From Planctomycetia bacterium (GTDB lineage Bacteria > Planctomycetota > Planctomycetia > Gemmatales > HRBIN36): a DNA stretch of 64,000 bases. The stretch lies in assembly GCA_016795155.1 (NCBI GenBank), contig JAEUIE010000027.1:1-64000 (forward strand), given 5' to 3'. Below the pieces are notes generated by a model. That model searched no databases and was not told the origin of the DNA. It was given only the letters and a program-made list of their open reading frames with translations. This document shows, one piece after another, positions 8,635 to 17,169 of this stretch. How positions within the stretch are numbered: the first letter of the stretch is position 1; the number at the start of each line of letters is the position of its first letter. A program made the translations under genes and the position numbers.

Positions 8635-9984
8635 TTAATACTGATAAGCGGTTCGGGTTGCGGTAATGGTGGTGGCGTGGGGTTGGCTTGCGTTGAGCGC
8701 TGCCACATAGAGTTTTTTCCACCAGCGAAGTTGCTGAACCCTGGCGGGAATATCGAAAAGCATGGCTAACCACATCAACGTGATCATGCCTAATCCAGAC
8801 AGGTAAAGGACATTCATGGGCTGAGGTGCGATGCGGTGTAGCGAAGCGAGGGCAGAATCCACCAGCAGGATACTCAAGCCATACAGTCCACCGGCGAGAG
8901 TACAGGCCAGCATGGTACCCAATACCCGGATGATGTGGATTCGCTCACCCAGTAATCCCACAGCAAGCTGAGTGGTAACCATCATTGCCAGGGCAAGCAT
9001 CAGGCAACGCGTATCGGCCAGGCTGAAGGGTGTTCCACAGATGATGGCAAAGGTCGCAGCCCCGACTACACCCGCGATGATGGCAACAAGTATGCCTGCA
9101 GGCGTTAAGGCGGCAGCCCGGGCGCGGCTGCGTTGTTCCCGTATGTAAGACCCGGCGCTCAGAAACAGATAGGCCTTGAAAAGACCATGCCAGCACAGAT
9201 GCGAAATGGCGGGGGCAAACAGACCCATCCCGCATTGCATCAGCATGAACCCCATCTGACCCATGGTGGAACAGGCCAGCATGCGCTTGATATCTGTCTG
9301 CAGCAGTTTCCAGAACGTGCCCAGCACGGCCGTAATCAGCCCGGCGACAAAAAGGAATTGCAGGAGCATCGGCTGCGTGGCATAGACAGACGCGAAACGC
9401 ACCAGCAGAAAACCGCCACCATTCACCAGCCCGGCATGCATCAGGGCTGAGACCGGTGTGGGCGAGTTCAGTGAAGAAATCAACCAGCGATGAAAAGGCC
9501 AGGCAGCAGATTGAGTCAAGGCAGCCAGGGCAATCAGCACTAACCCCGCCACACTCATGGTGTTCAGTTCAGACTGGTTTTGCATCAGGTTGCTGATCAA
9601 GGCAGTACCCGCTCCTTCCGCTAGTAACCAGAAACCTGCACCGAGCAAAACCAGACCCACGCCGAACGTTTTCAAGGCCAGCCAACCGGACTGACGGGCA
9701 GCCTTCCATAGCGGCTGGTGAATCATCAGTTTCACCAGAAGTGCGTTGCTGACAGCCCAGGCTGTGAGCAGAAGCAGCAGATGGTTGGAAAAGACCATGA
9801 TGATAGTGGTTACAGCCAGCAGTAGCATGGTTCCCTGATGACGTGCCTGCCTCCGATCCCCCGCCAGATAGCGTTGTGAATACACGGTCACATTGGCAAC
9901 GATGAACACCACTAATCCCGCCATGACCCATGCCAGGCCATCAGGCAGAATGAGGTTCGCATCGTGAAAGTGAAACAGCGGCAT
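8635..9984 (-). CDS. dabB: DAB cation-coupled subunit DabB (NuoL/MrpA-like)
   Basis: The ATG at 9984 follows AGGAG with a five-base gap (an upstream ATG at 10008 has none), giving 449 residues. The protein is almost wholly membrane-embedded, with about 12-14 hydrophobic helices. Segments such as AAWPFHRWLISSLNSPTPVSALMHAGLVN are typical of the proton-conducting transporter family (ND5/NuoL/MrpA), including the conserved P-T-P-V-S-A-L-x-H-A-G motif. In DAB complexes this subunit supplies the proton or sodium path that energises DabA. Regulated probably by the divergent LysR gene. Confidence 0.92.
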   Translation of the reverse strand: MPLFHFHDANLILPDGLAWVMAGLVVFIVANVTVYSQRYLAGDRRQARHQGTMLLLAVTTIIMVFSNHLLLLLTAWAVSNALLVKLMIHQPLWKAARQSGWLALKTFGVGLVLLGAGFWLLAEGAGTALISNLMQNQSELNTMSVAGLVLIALAALTQSAAWPFHRWLISSLNSPTPVSALMHAGLVNGGGFLLVRFASVYATQPMLLQFLFVAGLITAVLGTFWKLLQTDIKRMLACSTMGQMGFMLMQCGMGLFAPAISHLCWHGLFKAYLFLSAGSYIREQRSRARAAALTPAGILVAIIAGVVGAATFAIICGTPFSLADTRCLMLALAMMVTTQLAVGLLGERIHIIRVLGTMLACTLAGGLYGLSILLVDSALASLHRIAPQPMNVLYLSGLGMITLMWLAMLFDIPARVQQLRWWKKLYVAALNASQPHATTITATRTAYQY

Positions 9985-10029
9985 GCAAACTCCTTTTTCC
10001 AAATGCATATGATTTTCTGTTTATCTTCC

Positions 10030-10057
10030 TTGACAACATACACGGTGCAGTTATATT
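10030..10057 (+). promoter_or_regulatory. Candidate promoter of the LysR gene
   Basis: TTGACA at 10030-10035 and TATATT at 10052-10057 are separated by 16 bases and read toward the LysR gene, giving a leader of about 47 bases. The site lies between the divergent dabB and LysR genes. Confidence 0.45.
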
Positions 10058-10085
10058 TGTAAAATTGATTGTTTTTATGTTAACG

Positions 10086-10100
10086 ATAAGTATTTCTTAT
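10086..10100. promoter_or_regulatory. LysR-type operator palindrome
   Basis: ATAAG-TATTT-CTTAT is a perfect 5-5-5 palindrome that contains T-N11-A (10087-10099), the classic LysR recognition core. It lies 11 bases before the LysR ATG and about 100 bases upstream of dabB, in the position expected of an autoregulatory and activation site. Confidence 0.55.
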
Positions 10101-10110
10101 AGGTTGTACC

Positions 10111-10977
10111 ATGTCCTTCTTCATCGATTCTCTGCAGCTCAAGAGCTTCATTGCCATTTCAGAAACGGGAACCTTCGGCCAGGCAGCCGCCACCGTCAAT
10201 CGAACCCAGTCTGCCCTGAGCCTGCAGATCAAAAAACTGGAAAGAGAACTGGGCTGTGAGTTGTTTGACCGGACCAACCGCAGAGTGGCACTCACCCCGC
10301 AGGGGGAGTTATTTCTCGGCTACGCCAAGCGCATGATGCAGTTGCAGTGGGAAGCCTACAGCCGGCTTCGCGAACCGGAAGTGGAGGGGGAAATACACTT
10401 CGGCACTCCGGAGGATTTTGCCACGCACTATCTGCCTGACGTGCTGGCCAGCTTTCGGCAACATCATCCACGAGTAGTACTGAATGTCTCCTGCGATCTG
10501 ACGTTGAATCTGAACGAGGGCTTTCAGCGCGGTGAATATGATGTCATTCTTGCCAAGCGTGATCCGCAGCGAGTGATTGGCGGCACGAAAGTCTGGAGAG
10601 AACCACTGGTGTGGGCCGCCGCGGATGGCTACCAGCCTGAAGAGCCGCTATCGCTGGTGCTGGCTCCTCAACCCTGCATTTACCGGGCACGGGCCTTGGC
10701 TGCCTTGAACCGCGCTAAACGCAGTTGGCATATCAGCTATGTCAGCCCCAGTCTCGCAGGGACCATTGCAGCCGTCAAAGCAGGCCTGGGCATTACCGTT
10801 CTTCCGGTACATATGATCCCGCAGGGTATTCATCAGATTCGGAAAGAAATCAAACTGCCACGACTAGCCGATGCAGAAATCGCACTGATGAAGTCGGAGG
10901 AACTCTCGAAGATTGCAGATATGTTTGTGGAACACATCGTGCAAAGCCTGGAAAAAATATCGGTGCAATCAGCGTGA
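10111..10977 (+). CDS. LysR family regulator divergent to dabBA
   Basis: The 288-residue protein has an N-terminal winged helix (TFGQAAATVNRTQSALSLQIKKLE, listed here in part by residues 20-45) and a periplasmic-binding-like effector domain from about residue 92. Length and layout are normal. LysR regulators of the CcmR/CbbR type often sit next to carbon-concentrating genes, and its divergent placement beside dabBA makes those genes the probable target. The effector is not known; a metabolite that reports carbon status is an inference. A T-N11-A palindrome lies just before its start. Confidence 0.88.
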   Translation: MSFFIDSLQLKSFIAISETGTFGQAAATVNRTQSALSLQIKKLERELGCELFDRTNRRVALTPQGELFLGYAKRMMQLQWEAYSRLREPEVEGEIHFGTPEDFATHYLPDVLASFRQHHPRVVLNVSCDLTLNLNEGFQRGEYDVILAKRDPQRVIGGTKVWREPLVWAAADGYQPEEPLSLVLAPQPCIYRARALAALNRAKRSWHISYVSPSLAGTIAAVKAGLGITVLPVHMIPQGIHQIRKEIKLPRLADAEIALMKSEELSKIADMFVEHIVQSLEKISVQSA

Positions 10978-11009
10978 TACCTGACTGAGGAATGGCTTGC
11001 TCAAGGCAG

Positions 11010-11297
11010 TCACACTCCCTCGACAATCAAGCCACGATAAATGGCACCACGATGACGATGCTGGGCTGCCTCCTGGTAAGCCGGGCTTTCGTACCAGTTG
11101 CGGGCTTCTTCCAGGGTCGGGAACTCAGCTATAACAACCCCTTCAACATCTGGTCCTTCCAGCGTCAGATGCTTACCGTAGGCGACAAGCACCTTCAGCG
11201 GGCGGCCATCCAACGTCCCTGCAACCTTTTCCCAGTAGACTTCCAGTTCAGACTGGTCGAGCGTCTTTTCACGCATGAACACCACGTAAGCGGGCAT
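11010..11297 (-). CDS. DUF1330 family protein
   Basis: The 95-residue protein begins MPAYVVFMREKTLDQSELE and contains GPDVEGVVIAEFPTLEEA followed by WYESPAYQ, the hallmark of DUF1330, a dimeric ferredoxin-like alpha/beta barrel family. Its role is unknown; relatives are small cytoplasmic proteins, some with monooxygenase-like folds. It lies 32 bases after the SDR gene and is probably the last gene of the sigma-SDR-DUF1330 operon. Confidence 0.88.
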   Translation of the reverse strand: MPAYVVFMREKTLDQSELEVYWEKVAGTLDGRPLKVLVAYGKHLTLEGPDVEGVVIAEFPTLEEARNWYESPAYQEAAQHRHRGAIYRGLIVEGV

Positions 11298-11329
11298 AGG
11301 TTTCTCCTATAAAGGGGAGGGAATCTGTA

Positions 11330-12085
11330 TCAGCGCAACCCGCCGGATGCGAGGATAACTTCGCCGGTCAACCAGCCGGAATCATCCGAGGCAAGAAACG
11401 CGACGACCTTGGCAATATCTTCCGGCGTGCCCATTCGTCCCAGCGGGGTCATGGCAATGAGTTGCTTTTCAATGTTATTTCCAACACCGTAGAGCCCCGC
11501 CTCCTTCGTTCCTTCACTGAGCGTGGCACCGGGATTGACGGAGTTCACGCGAATTTTTCGGGAGGCGAATTCTTTGGCCAGCACGCCGCTCACGGCATCG
11601 AGGCCCGCTTTGCTGGCGGAGTAAATTGAGTATCCGGGCGGATGCGAGCGCGAGGCAACGGAGCCGATATTGATGATGCTTCCGCCATCCGGTCCGAAGT
11701 GCCGGAGCGATTCGCGGATGACCAGCAACGGCCCGAGCAGGTTGACGTTGATCTGGCGATGGAACTCTTGCTCTGTCAAATCCGCGACAGGCATGGCGTG
11801 ATAGACTCCGGCATTGTTGACCAGAATGTCGAGAGAGCCAAAGGCTTCCTTCGCCCGCTCAAAAAGCCGGGCGACATCGGCGGACTTCGCGACATCCGCC
11901 TGAATCGCGATGGCACGGCCACCCCCAGCGATAATCGCATTGACCACGGATTCCGCGCCATTTCGGTCGCTCGCGTAGTTCACCACAACTGCCGCACCAG
12001 CAGCGGCAAGTTCCCTGGCGATTCCCGCTCCAATGCCTTTGGACGCTCCCGTTACGAGAGCCACTTTGCATTGCAATTTCGACAT
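11330..12085 (-). CDS. SDR family oxidoreductase (FabG-like)
   Basis: The 251-residue protein is a classical short-chain dehydrogenase: [11 protein letters not shown] at residues 13-23 binds the cofactor, NNAGVY near residue 90 is the NNAG motif, and the catalytic Ser with YSIYSASK supplies Tyr and Lys. The ending [15 protein letters not shown] is standard. The Asn-Tyr-Ala-Ser after the second strand suggests NADP(H), as an inference. The substrate cannot be read from sequence. The gene sits between an ECF sigma gene and a DUF1330 gene on the same strand. Confidence 0.92.
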   Translation of the reverse strand: MSKLQCKVALVTGASKGIGAGIARELAAAGAAVVVNYASDRNGAESVVNAIIAGGGRAIAIQADVAKSADVARLFERAKEAFGSLDILVNNAGVYHAMPVADLTEQEFHRQINVNLLGPLLVIRESLRHFGPDGGSIINIGSVASRSHPPGYSIYSASKAGLDAVSGVLAKEFASRKIRVNSVNPGATLSEGTKEAGLYGVGNNIEKQLIAMTPLGRMGTPEDIAKVVAFLASDDSGWLTGEVILASGGLR

Positions 12086-12102
12086 GTCTTGTCCTCCTTA
12101 CC

Positions 12103-12119
12103 CCTGTAGACACTACAGG
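12103..12119. promoter_or_regulatory. Palindrome between sigma and SDR genes
   Basis: CCTGTAG-ACA-CTACAGG is a perfect seven-base inverted repeat about 18 bases upstream of the SDR start. Its TGTAG/CTACA core resembles operators bound by BlaI/CopY-type repressors, so an operator is more likely than a terminator, since no T-run follows on the minus strand. No such regulator is seen in the window. Confidence 0.4.
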
Positions 12120-12151
12120 AAGGAGACTGTGACAAGCGATTTCAAGATTCT

Positions 12152-13033
12152 TCAGTTGAGTTGAAGGGCTTTCCCAAAATCGCCTTGGTCGAGCAGTTGC
12201 TGCAGCCAGTCGAACTGGTTCTTCGGTTCGAGAAACGGGTGCTCGCGGAAGATCGCCGCGTATTGTTCATCCACGGTATTCTCGATGGTCCGCACGATAC
12301 CTTCTGCCGCTTCCGAGATACGTCGCATATGAAGCGGGACGAATTGCAACTGTCCGGGATCGACATGTCCCGCCTCGATAAAGCCCTTGGTCTTCTTCGG
12401 GCAGCGACAGGGGTTGTTTGCGTTGACCAGACCGCACTGGCCGTGCATGAACTGGTAAAGGTCGTGGCGGGCGCGAGAGAGGCTCTGCCGGAAATTGTCA
12501 GCGGACATTTCCAGGATTTCGCTGCCGACCGTATCGCTGGCTCCGAAAATTTCGCCGAGGGTGAAGATCAGCCGTTGCTTGCGGTCGAGGCAAAGCAGCA
12601 TCCCGGTGGTGCAGGAGATTTTGGCCTCTTCGACCAGCAGCGGCACCTCGACCGGCACGCTCTTGGGATCTGGGAGATCAAGGTCAGGTGTTTCGTTGAT
12701 GGCCTGGGCGTAACTGGAGAATGACTGATGCATTCTCTCCCCGCCGCGCCGCTTCATGTTCAGCACGTGGTTGGCCGTGATGCGGTAGAGCCAGGTCCGA
12801 AACAGGCTTTCTCCCTTGAACGTACTCAGACGGGTGATGGCCTTGATCAGCACTTCCTGCGTCACTTCCTCCGCATCCTGCGCGTGAAAGACCATGCGGA
12901 CGGCAATGTTGTAAATCCACGATTGATGTCGCAGTACCAGTTTTTCCAGGGCGTCACGGCTGCCGTGCCTGGCCTGCTCAACCAGGTCGACATCAGTCGA
13001 TTCATCGACGATTTCGGTAAAGGGATTGGGCAT
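12152..13033 (-). CDS. ECF-type RNA polymerase sigma factor with C-terminal extension
   Basis: Residues 17-85 match sigma region 2 (DALEKLVLRHQSWIYNIAVR, then AEEVTQEVLIKAITRL), and residues 145-200 match region 4 (RLIFTLGEIFGASDTVGSEIL). A further 90-residue tail begins with CGLVNANNPCRCPKKTK, a Cys-rich segment that could bind metal, and continues with helices of no family I recognise. No anti-sigma gene adjoins, so the tail may do the regulating. Downstream SDR and DUF1330 genes on the same strand are likely members of its operon or regulon. Confidence 0.85.
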   Translation of the reverse strand: MPNPFTEIVDESTDVDLVEQARHGSRDALEKLVLRHQSWIYNIAVRMVFHAQDAEEVTQEVLIKAITRLSTFKGESLFRTWLYRITANHVLNMKRRGGERMHQSFSSYAQAINETPDLDLPDPKSVPVEVPLLVEEAKISCTTGMLLCLDRKQRLIFTLGEIFGASDTVGSEILEMSADNFRQSLSRARHDLYQFMHGQCGLVNANNPCRCPKKTKGFIEAGHVDPGQLQFVPLHMRRISEAAEGIVRTIENTVDEQYAAIFREHPFLEPKNQFDWLQQLLDQGDFGKALQLN

Positions 13034-13147
13034 TGACGCGTTCCTCGTTCAGGACAACCTATGCTGTTCGGATGGACAACAACTCCTTTGACACGCGACC
13101 TAATGCACTGTGACAACCGCCGCTGAAATTGCATTTACCGCATCAAA

Positions 13148-13195
13148 AAGTTCAAATCCCGCCAACAGTCGCTTTCGCAACCAGTGACGGGATTT
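13148..13195 (-). terminator. Terminator of tRNA-Pro
   Basis: Reading on the minus strand after the tRNA, AAATCCCG (13195-13188) pairs with CGGGATTT (13161-13154) and an inner GTTGC-GAAA-GCGAC hairpin caps the structure. GAACTTTTT follows. This is a strong intrinsic terminator with a GNRA tetraloop. Confidence 0.65.
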
Positions 13196-13210
13196 ATGAT
13201 AACGAAACAA

Positions 13211-13285
13211 TCGGGGTGACAGGATTCGAACCTGCGACGTCCTGGTCCCAAACCAGGTGCTCTAGCCAGGCTGAGCTACACCCCG
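13211..13285 (-). tRNA. tRNA-Pro (anticodon TGG)
   Basis: The minus strand folds as a cloverleaf: acceptor CGGGGTG pairs with CACCCCG, the D arm is GCTC...GAGC, the anticodon arm is CCTGG-TTTGGGA-CCAGG with anticodon TGG, and the T arm is GCAGG-TTCGAAT-CCTGT. The discriminator base is A. CCA is not encoded (ATTG follows), so it must be added by nucleotidyltransferase. Confidence 0.97.
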
Positions 13286-13296
13286 TCGTACTTCAC

Positions 13297-13324
13297 ATGA
13301 TACAGACGAAATGGCATTCACCAA
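13297..13324 (-). promoter_or_regulatory. Candidate tRNA-Pro promoter
   Basis: On the minus strand TTGGTG (13324-13319) and TATCAT (13302-13297) are separated by 16 bases and lie just after the parB stop, 11 bases before the mature tRNA 5' end. Weak matches, supported mainly by position. Confidence 0.35.
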
Positions 13325-13327
13325 GGT

Positions 13328-14224
13328 TCACGCTGCTTGTCTTTGCATTTCTCCTCGCAGTGCCTGCACTACCCGTTCGAAATCATCCTGATTCTCAAAA
13401 TGGATGACAAACTGGCCCTTATCGTGCGAGCGCAATCGTATCGCAATCTTGGTAGATAATCGCTGTCGCAGCTCATCTTCAATCTGCTGAACATGGGCAG
13501 TTTTCACAGGTTGTGACTCAGCGTTTTTCGCAGTCGCTGTCACAGCAGGTTCTTCTGATTTGATCAGAGATTCGACCTGCCGAACCGACAAACCCTTGGC
13601 AATAATCTCCTGCATCAGCGTGGTCTGCCTGACGGGATCTTCCACGGGAAGCAAAGCCCTGGCATGGCCAGCGCTGATCTGTCCATGTCGCACTGCTTCC
13701 TGCACTGCAGGTGCAAGTTCGAGCAGGCGTATCATATTAGCAACGGTCGAACGATCGAGGCCAACGACCTTGGCCAGTTCATCCTGTGTTACCTGGTAAC
13801 GCTGCAGATAATCCTGAAAGCCTTGTGCCTTCTCGATGGGATTCAAATCACTGCGCTGCAGGTTTTCGACCAGGGCTGCTTCGAAAACTTTCTGATCGTT
13901 GAAATCAACCACGTGTACTGGAATCTCTGACCAGCCTACTTCACGAGCTGCCCGGTATCGGCGTTCGCCAGCAATAATCTGGTAGCCATTCTCGCAGGGT
14001 CTTACCAGGATGGGCTGCAGCAAGCCATGCGTACGCAGACTGTCTTTCAATGCATCGAGATCATCCTCATCAAAGTCTTTGCGTGGCTGTTGTGGATTGG
14101 CATGAATGCGATCCAGCGCCATCGTCAGCGTGGAACTGTTGCTGGCAACTGCTGTTGCTGTGGTGGCTGAGGAGCCACCTAACAATGCATCCAGGCCGCG
14201 ACCTAAACGGCGTTTATCTGTCAT
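13328..14224 (-). CDS. parB: ParB/Spo0J chromosome partitioning protein
   Basis: The ATG at 14224 follows GGAGG at a spacing of eight and gives 298 residues beginning MTDKRRLGRGLDALLGG, the conserved ParB N-terminus that stimulates ParA. NPQQPRKDFD and IIAGERRYRAAREVGW are the CTP-binding boxes, and VTQDELAKVVGLDRSTVANMIRLL is the DNA-binding helix-turn-helix. The C-terminal FVIHFENQDDFERVVQAL is the dimerisation part. No parA lies beside it: the upstream gene on the same strand is polX. Two sequences close to parS lie within 4 kb. Confidence 0.94.
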   Translation of the reverse strand: MTDKRRLGRGLDALLGGSSATTATAVASNSSTLTMALDRIHANPQQPRKDFDEDDLDALKDSLRTHGLLQPILVRPCENGYQIIAGERRYRAAREVGWSEIPVHVVDFNDQKVFEAALVENLQRSDLNPIEKAQGFQDYLQRYQVTQDELAKVVGLDRSTVANMIRLLELAPAVQEAVRHGQISAGHARALLPVEDPVRQTTLMQEIIAKGLSVRQVESLIKSEEPAVTATAKNAESQPVKTAHVQQIEDELRQRLSTKIAIRLRSHDKGQFVIHFENQDDFERVVQALRGEMQRQAA

Positions 14225-14311
14225 GGGATTCGCCTCCTTGCTATCCCTTCGCTGTTGCTTCTCAATCGGGGCGAAGCATAGCACGGATGCGATTTTTACA
14301 CAACAGCCGTT

Positions 14312-16027
14312 TTACTGGTAGCGTTTCAGCAACTTCCTCAATTTGCCCCAGGGCAACGTGTTCACCACATCAGCCTTCGTGAGCCAACCCCGCCGGGCGA
14401 CATCGATGCCGTATTTAATCAAGGCAATCTCAGTAATGGAATGGCCATCGGGGTTGATGGCAAACTTGACACCGAGCGACCGGGCTTGTTTCACGTGCAA
14501 CCAATCGAGGTCAAGACGGGCTGGATGGGCATTGATTTCAATGATCGTCCCTGTCTCCGCAGCAGCCTTCATGACTGCATCAATATCCATGGAGTAGCCT
14601 TCTCGTCGCAAAAGCAGTCGGCCGGTGGCATGGCCCAGTATATCGACATGTGGGTTTCTGATCGCCTTGATGACCCGTTCGGTCATCTGCTCCCGGCTCA
14701 GCGTGAAATGGGTATGCACGCTGGCTACGACATAGTCGAACCCAGCCAGCAGCTTATCTTCAAAATCCATGCTGCCATCAGGCAGGATGTCGCACTCGGT
14801 ACCCTTGAGCAGTTGGAAGCCTTTCAGCTTTTCGTTCAGTGCATCAATCTCTTTCCATTGCTTTTTCACCCGTTCCGGCGTCAAGCCACGAGCCACATTC
14901 AAAGATTGCGAATGATCGCCTATGCCCAGGTACTTCAGCCCCAGAACCTTGGCGGCTTGCGCCATTTCTTCCAGGGTGTTGGCGCCATCGCTGTAGGTGG
15001 TGTGACAATGCAACGTGCCTTGCAGATCATCAAGCGTAATCAACACCGGCAACCTATGCTCACTGGCAGCCAGAATCTCACCGGTGTTCTCACGCAGTTC
15101 GGGCGGGATGTAGTCCAGCCCCAGATGGGCGAACAACTCTTCCTCGGTGTGTGCCTTCAGCTTCCTTTTTTCATCAAGGGCATACTCATTGAGTCGAAGC
15201 CCCTGGTCAATAGCTCGTTGCCGCATGGCAATGTTGTGTTCCTTGCTGCCGGTGAAGTAGTGCAGTGCGAAAGCAAAGGATGCATCTTCCACCACACGGA
15301 TATCAGCCTGCATGCCATTGCTCAGGAGCACGCTCGACTTGGTAGGTCCACGCCCAAGAACCTGCTTGACCTCAGCACCAGTCGTAAATGCCTCCATGAC
15401 CTTGTCAGCATCCTTTGCACTCACCAGCACATCCAGGTCAGCAATGGTTTCCTTGCGACGGCGCAGGCTGCCACACAGTTCTGACCGAATCACTCCAGGT
15501 ACACTGCGTACCAGTTCCAGCAGCTTGATCCCGGTCTGCTCTGCATCGGAGATGAGGTAGCGATTGCCGACCTGTCCAAGGAAGGCGATGCCTTCGAGTA
15601 TCTTGGCCTGGGTCTTTTCGCCGAACCCTTTGAGCTTGGCAATGGTGCCAGCCTGGCAAGCCTTCTCCAGTTCTGCGACGGAGTTGATCTTCAGTTCCTG
15701 GTGGAGGATGGCAATCTTCTTCGGCCCCAGCCCTGCAATCTTCAGCATCTCCAACAGGCCCGGCGGAATCTCCGCCAATAGTTTCTCGTGAAACAACAGC
15801 TTGCCGGTGGTGACGATTTCCTTGATCTTGGCTTGCAGCGTTTCGCCAATGCCAGGCACATGTTCCAGTTCACCCCTCTGTACTTTGCCGACAAAGTCTC
15901 CTTCATAGTTCTCAATGGCACGCGAACCTGCATGGTAAGCCCGGCAACGGAAATCGTTTTCCCCTTTGAGCGCCAACAGCGTACCGCAATCATCCAGAAT
16001 CCTGGCGACCTGCATTTTGTCAATCAT
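14312..16027 (-). CDS. polX: DNA polymerase/3'-5' exonuclease PolX
   Basis: The 571-residue protein has an N-terminal 8-kDa helix-hairpin-helix region, a family X nucleotidyltransferase core with GSLRRRKETIADLDVLVSA near residue 190 and ADIRVV near 245 (the metal-binding Asp residues), and a C-terminal PHP domain starting LQGTLHCHTTYSDG with later GDHS, VASVHTHF and HATGRLL motifs. PolX proteins fill gaps in base-excision repair and the PHP part gives exonuclease or AP-endonuclease activity. Full length for the family. It lies 87 bases upstream of parB on the same strand. Confidence 0.95.
   Translation of the reverse strand: MIDKMQVARILDDCGTLLALKGENDFRCRAYHAGSRAIENYEGDFVGKVQRGELEHVPGIGETLQAKIKEIVTTGKLLFHEKLLAEIPPGLLEMLKIAGLGPKKIAILHQELKINSVAELEKACQAGTIAKLKGFGEKTQAKILEGIAFLGQVGNRYLISDAEQTGIKLLELVRSVPGVIRSELCGSLRRRKETIADLDVLVSAKDADKVMEAFTTGAEVKQVLGRGPTKSSVLLSNGMQADIRVVEDASFAFALHYFTGSKEHNIAMRQRAIDQGLRLNEYALDEKRKLKAHTEEELFAHLGLDYIPPELRENTGEILAASEHRLPVLITLDDLQGTLHCHTTYSDGANTLEEMAQAAKVLGLKYLGIGDHSQSLNVARGLTPERVKKQWKEIDALNEKLKGFQLLKGTECDILPDGSMDFEDKLLAGFDYVVASVHTHFTLSREQMTERVIKAIRNPHVDILGHATGRLLLRREGYSMDIDAVMKAAAETGTIIEINAHPARLDLDWLHVKQARSLGVKFAINPDGHSITEIALIKYGIDVARRGWLTKADVVNTLPWGKLRKLLKRYQ
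14487..14502. promoter_or_regulatory. parS-like site inside polX
   Basis: TGTTTCACGTGCAACC matches the consensus parS (TGTTTCACGTGAAACA) at 14 of 16 positions and lies about 260 bases upstream of the parB start. It is inside polX coding sequence (HVKQ codons), so chance similarity is possible. Confidence 0.4.
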
Positions 16028-16045
16028 GGGATGTCACATAAAAGA

Positions 16046-16075
16046 AAAGAGCCAGTAGAAATATTCTACTGGCTT
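16046..16075 (-). terminator. Intrinsic terminator of the PseG-like gene
   Basis: AGCCAGTAGA and TCTACTGGCT form a perfect ten-base stem with a five-base loop (16051-16075), 27 bases past the stop at 16102. On the minus strand a T-rich run (CTTTTCTTTT) follows. Confidence 0.75.
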
Positions 16076-16101
16076 CAATTCAATTGCTACCAGCTACTTC
16101 G

Positions 16102-17169
16102 CTATGCTGCTTCCCGCAGATCAATACTGCGCGATGGATGCAGCATGATTTCAAGTGCTGTCACCAGGCGATCCGGGCCTCGGCCATCAATCAGGGCACG
16201 ACCAGCGCGAGCCATTAAACGCCGTTCCGCAGCATCCTTCATAATGTTCTCGGCCGCCATGCGAACCGTATTTTCCTTGATGGCTTCATGCCAGCCCATC
16301 AGGTTGGCAGCCCCTTCTTCTTCCAGCCTCTGAGCAGTTGGCCAGTAGACTTCCTTCTGCACCATGATGAGCATGGGCACGCCAACACAGGCCAGTTCCA
16401 GCGAGCCGGTATCTGCTTCCGTCACAGCAAAATGACATCGGGAGATACGCCGCGATTGATCCTGCGTATCGATCGATACCGTCACCCGTCCCTTGTGGGC
16501 TTCCGCCAGGTCTTCCCATTGCTTCAGTTTGGGATGACCCATGCGGGCAAGAATATCAATTCGACTCAGCTGCTTCAAAGGCAGCAGTGCCTTGACGGTG
16601 CGTGAGGTCCAGTTGGCGGGATCGTCCCCAAGAGAGACCACGCAGCGGAATGGTTCGGGTGGCTCCTGACCTCGAATAGGACGAATGCGGCGAATGCCCG
16701 GCCTGACAATGGCATAGCGTGGGCCAGCCAAAACCTGTGATCCGGGACAGACATCGTATTCCGTAATGGATTTGTTCAGCATGGGATGCACCACCAGCTG
16801 GCTGGCCATCCGGTAGCTTGCTTCGTTGTCCATGCAGAAAACCATTGGCCCCAAGGCCGTTATCTCTGCCAGATATTCCGGACTGCAATTCGGGTCATCA
16901 ATGACCACAGCAGCTGGACGCAGACGACGAATCTCACGCGTGATCTCTTCCAGATCATCAGGCGTGCCCACCTGAGCTTCAGCGCTCAGCCACTGGTTGT
17001 CGCCTTTTTTCACCAGTGCTCCCAGCAGGGAAGGTTCCAGCCTGCTGAGGAAATGTGCCGGGCGACGCCGGCGCTGCAGGGCATAAGCAAAAGTCAGGCA
17101 GCGGGAAAACGATTCCCAGCCACCAGCACGTGTACCATCCACTCGGAACAGAACTGCATTGCGAATCAT
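16102..17169 (-). CDS. PseG/SpsG-like nucleotide-sugar hydrolase or glycosyltransferase
   Basis: The 355-residue protein begins MIRNAVLFRVDGTRAGGWES, like the R-x-D-x-x-x-x-x-G-x-GH start of PseG, though here the second half reads AGGWES and the usual GH pair is lost. AAVVIDDPNCSPEYL and the C-terminal CHFAVTEADTGSLELACVGVPMLIM follow the two-domain GT-B arrangement with a donor-binding E-x-x-x-x-G-x-P. PseG removes UDP from an activated sugar during pseudaminic acid synthesis. No other pse gene is near and the changed N-terminal motif argues for a different substrate. Confidence in the family is good, in the reaction low. Confidence 0.65.
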   Translation of the reverse strand: MIRNAVLFRVDGTRAGGWESFSRCLTFAYALQRRRRPAHFLSRLEPSLLGALVKKGDNQWLSAEAQVGTPDDLEEITREIRRLRPAAVVIDDPNCSPEYLAEITALGPMVFCMDNEASYRMASQLVVHPMLNKSITEYDVCPGSQVLAGPRYAIVRPGIRRIRPIRGQEPPEPFRCVVSLGDDPANWTSRTVKALLPLKQLSRIDILARMGHPKLKQWEDLAEAHKGRVTVSIDTQDQSRRISRCHFAVTEADTGSLELACVGVPMLIMVQKEVYWPTAQRLEEEGAANLMGWHEAIKENTVRMAAENIMKDAAERRLMARAGRALIDGRGPDRLVTALEIMLHPSRSIDLREAA

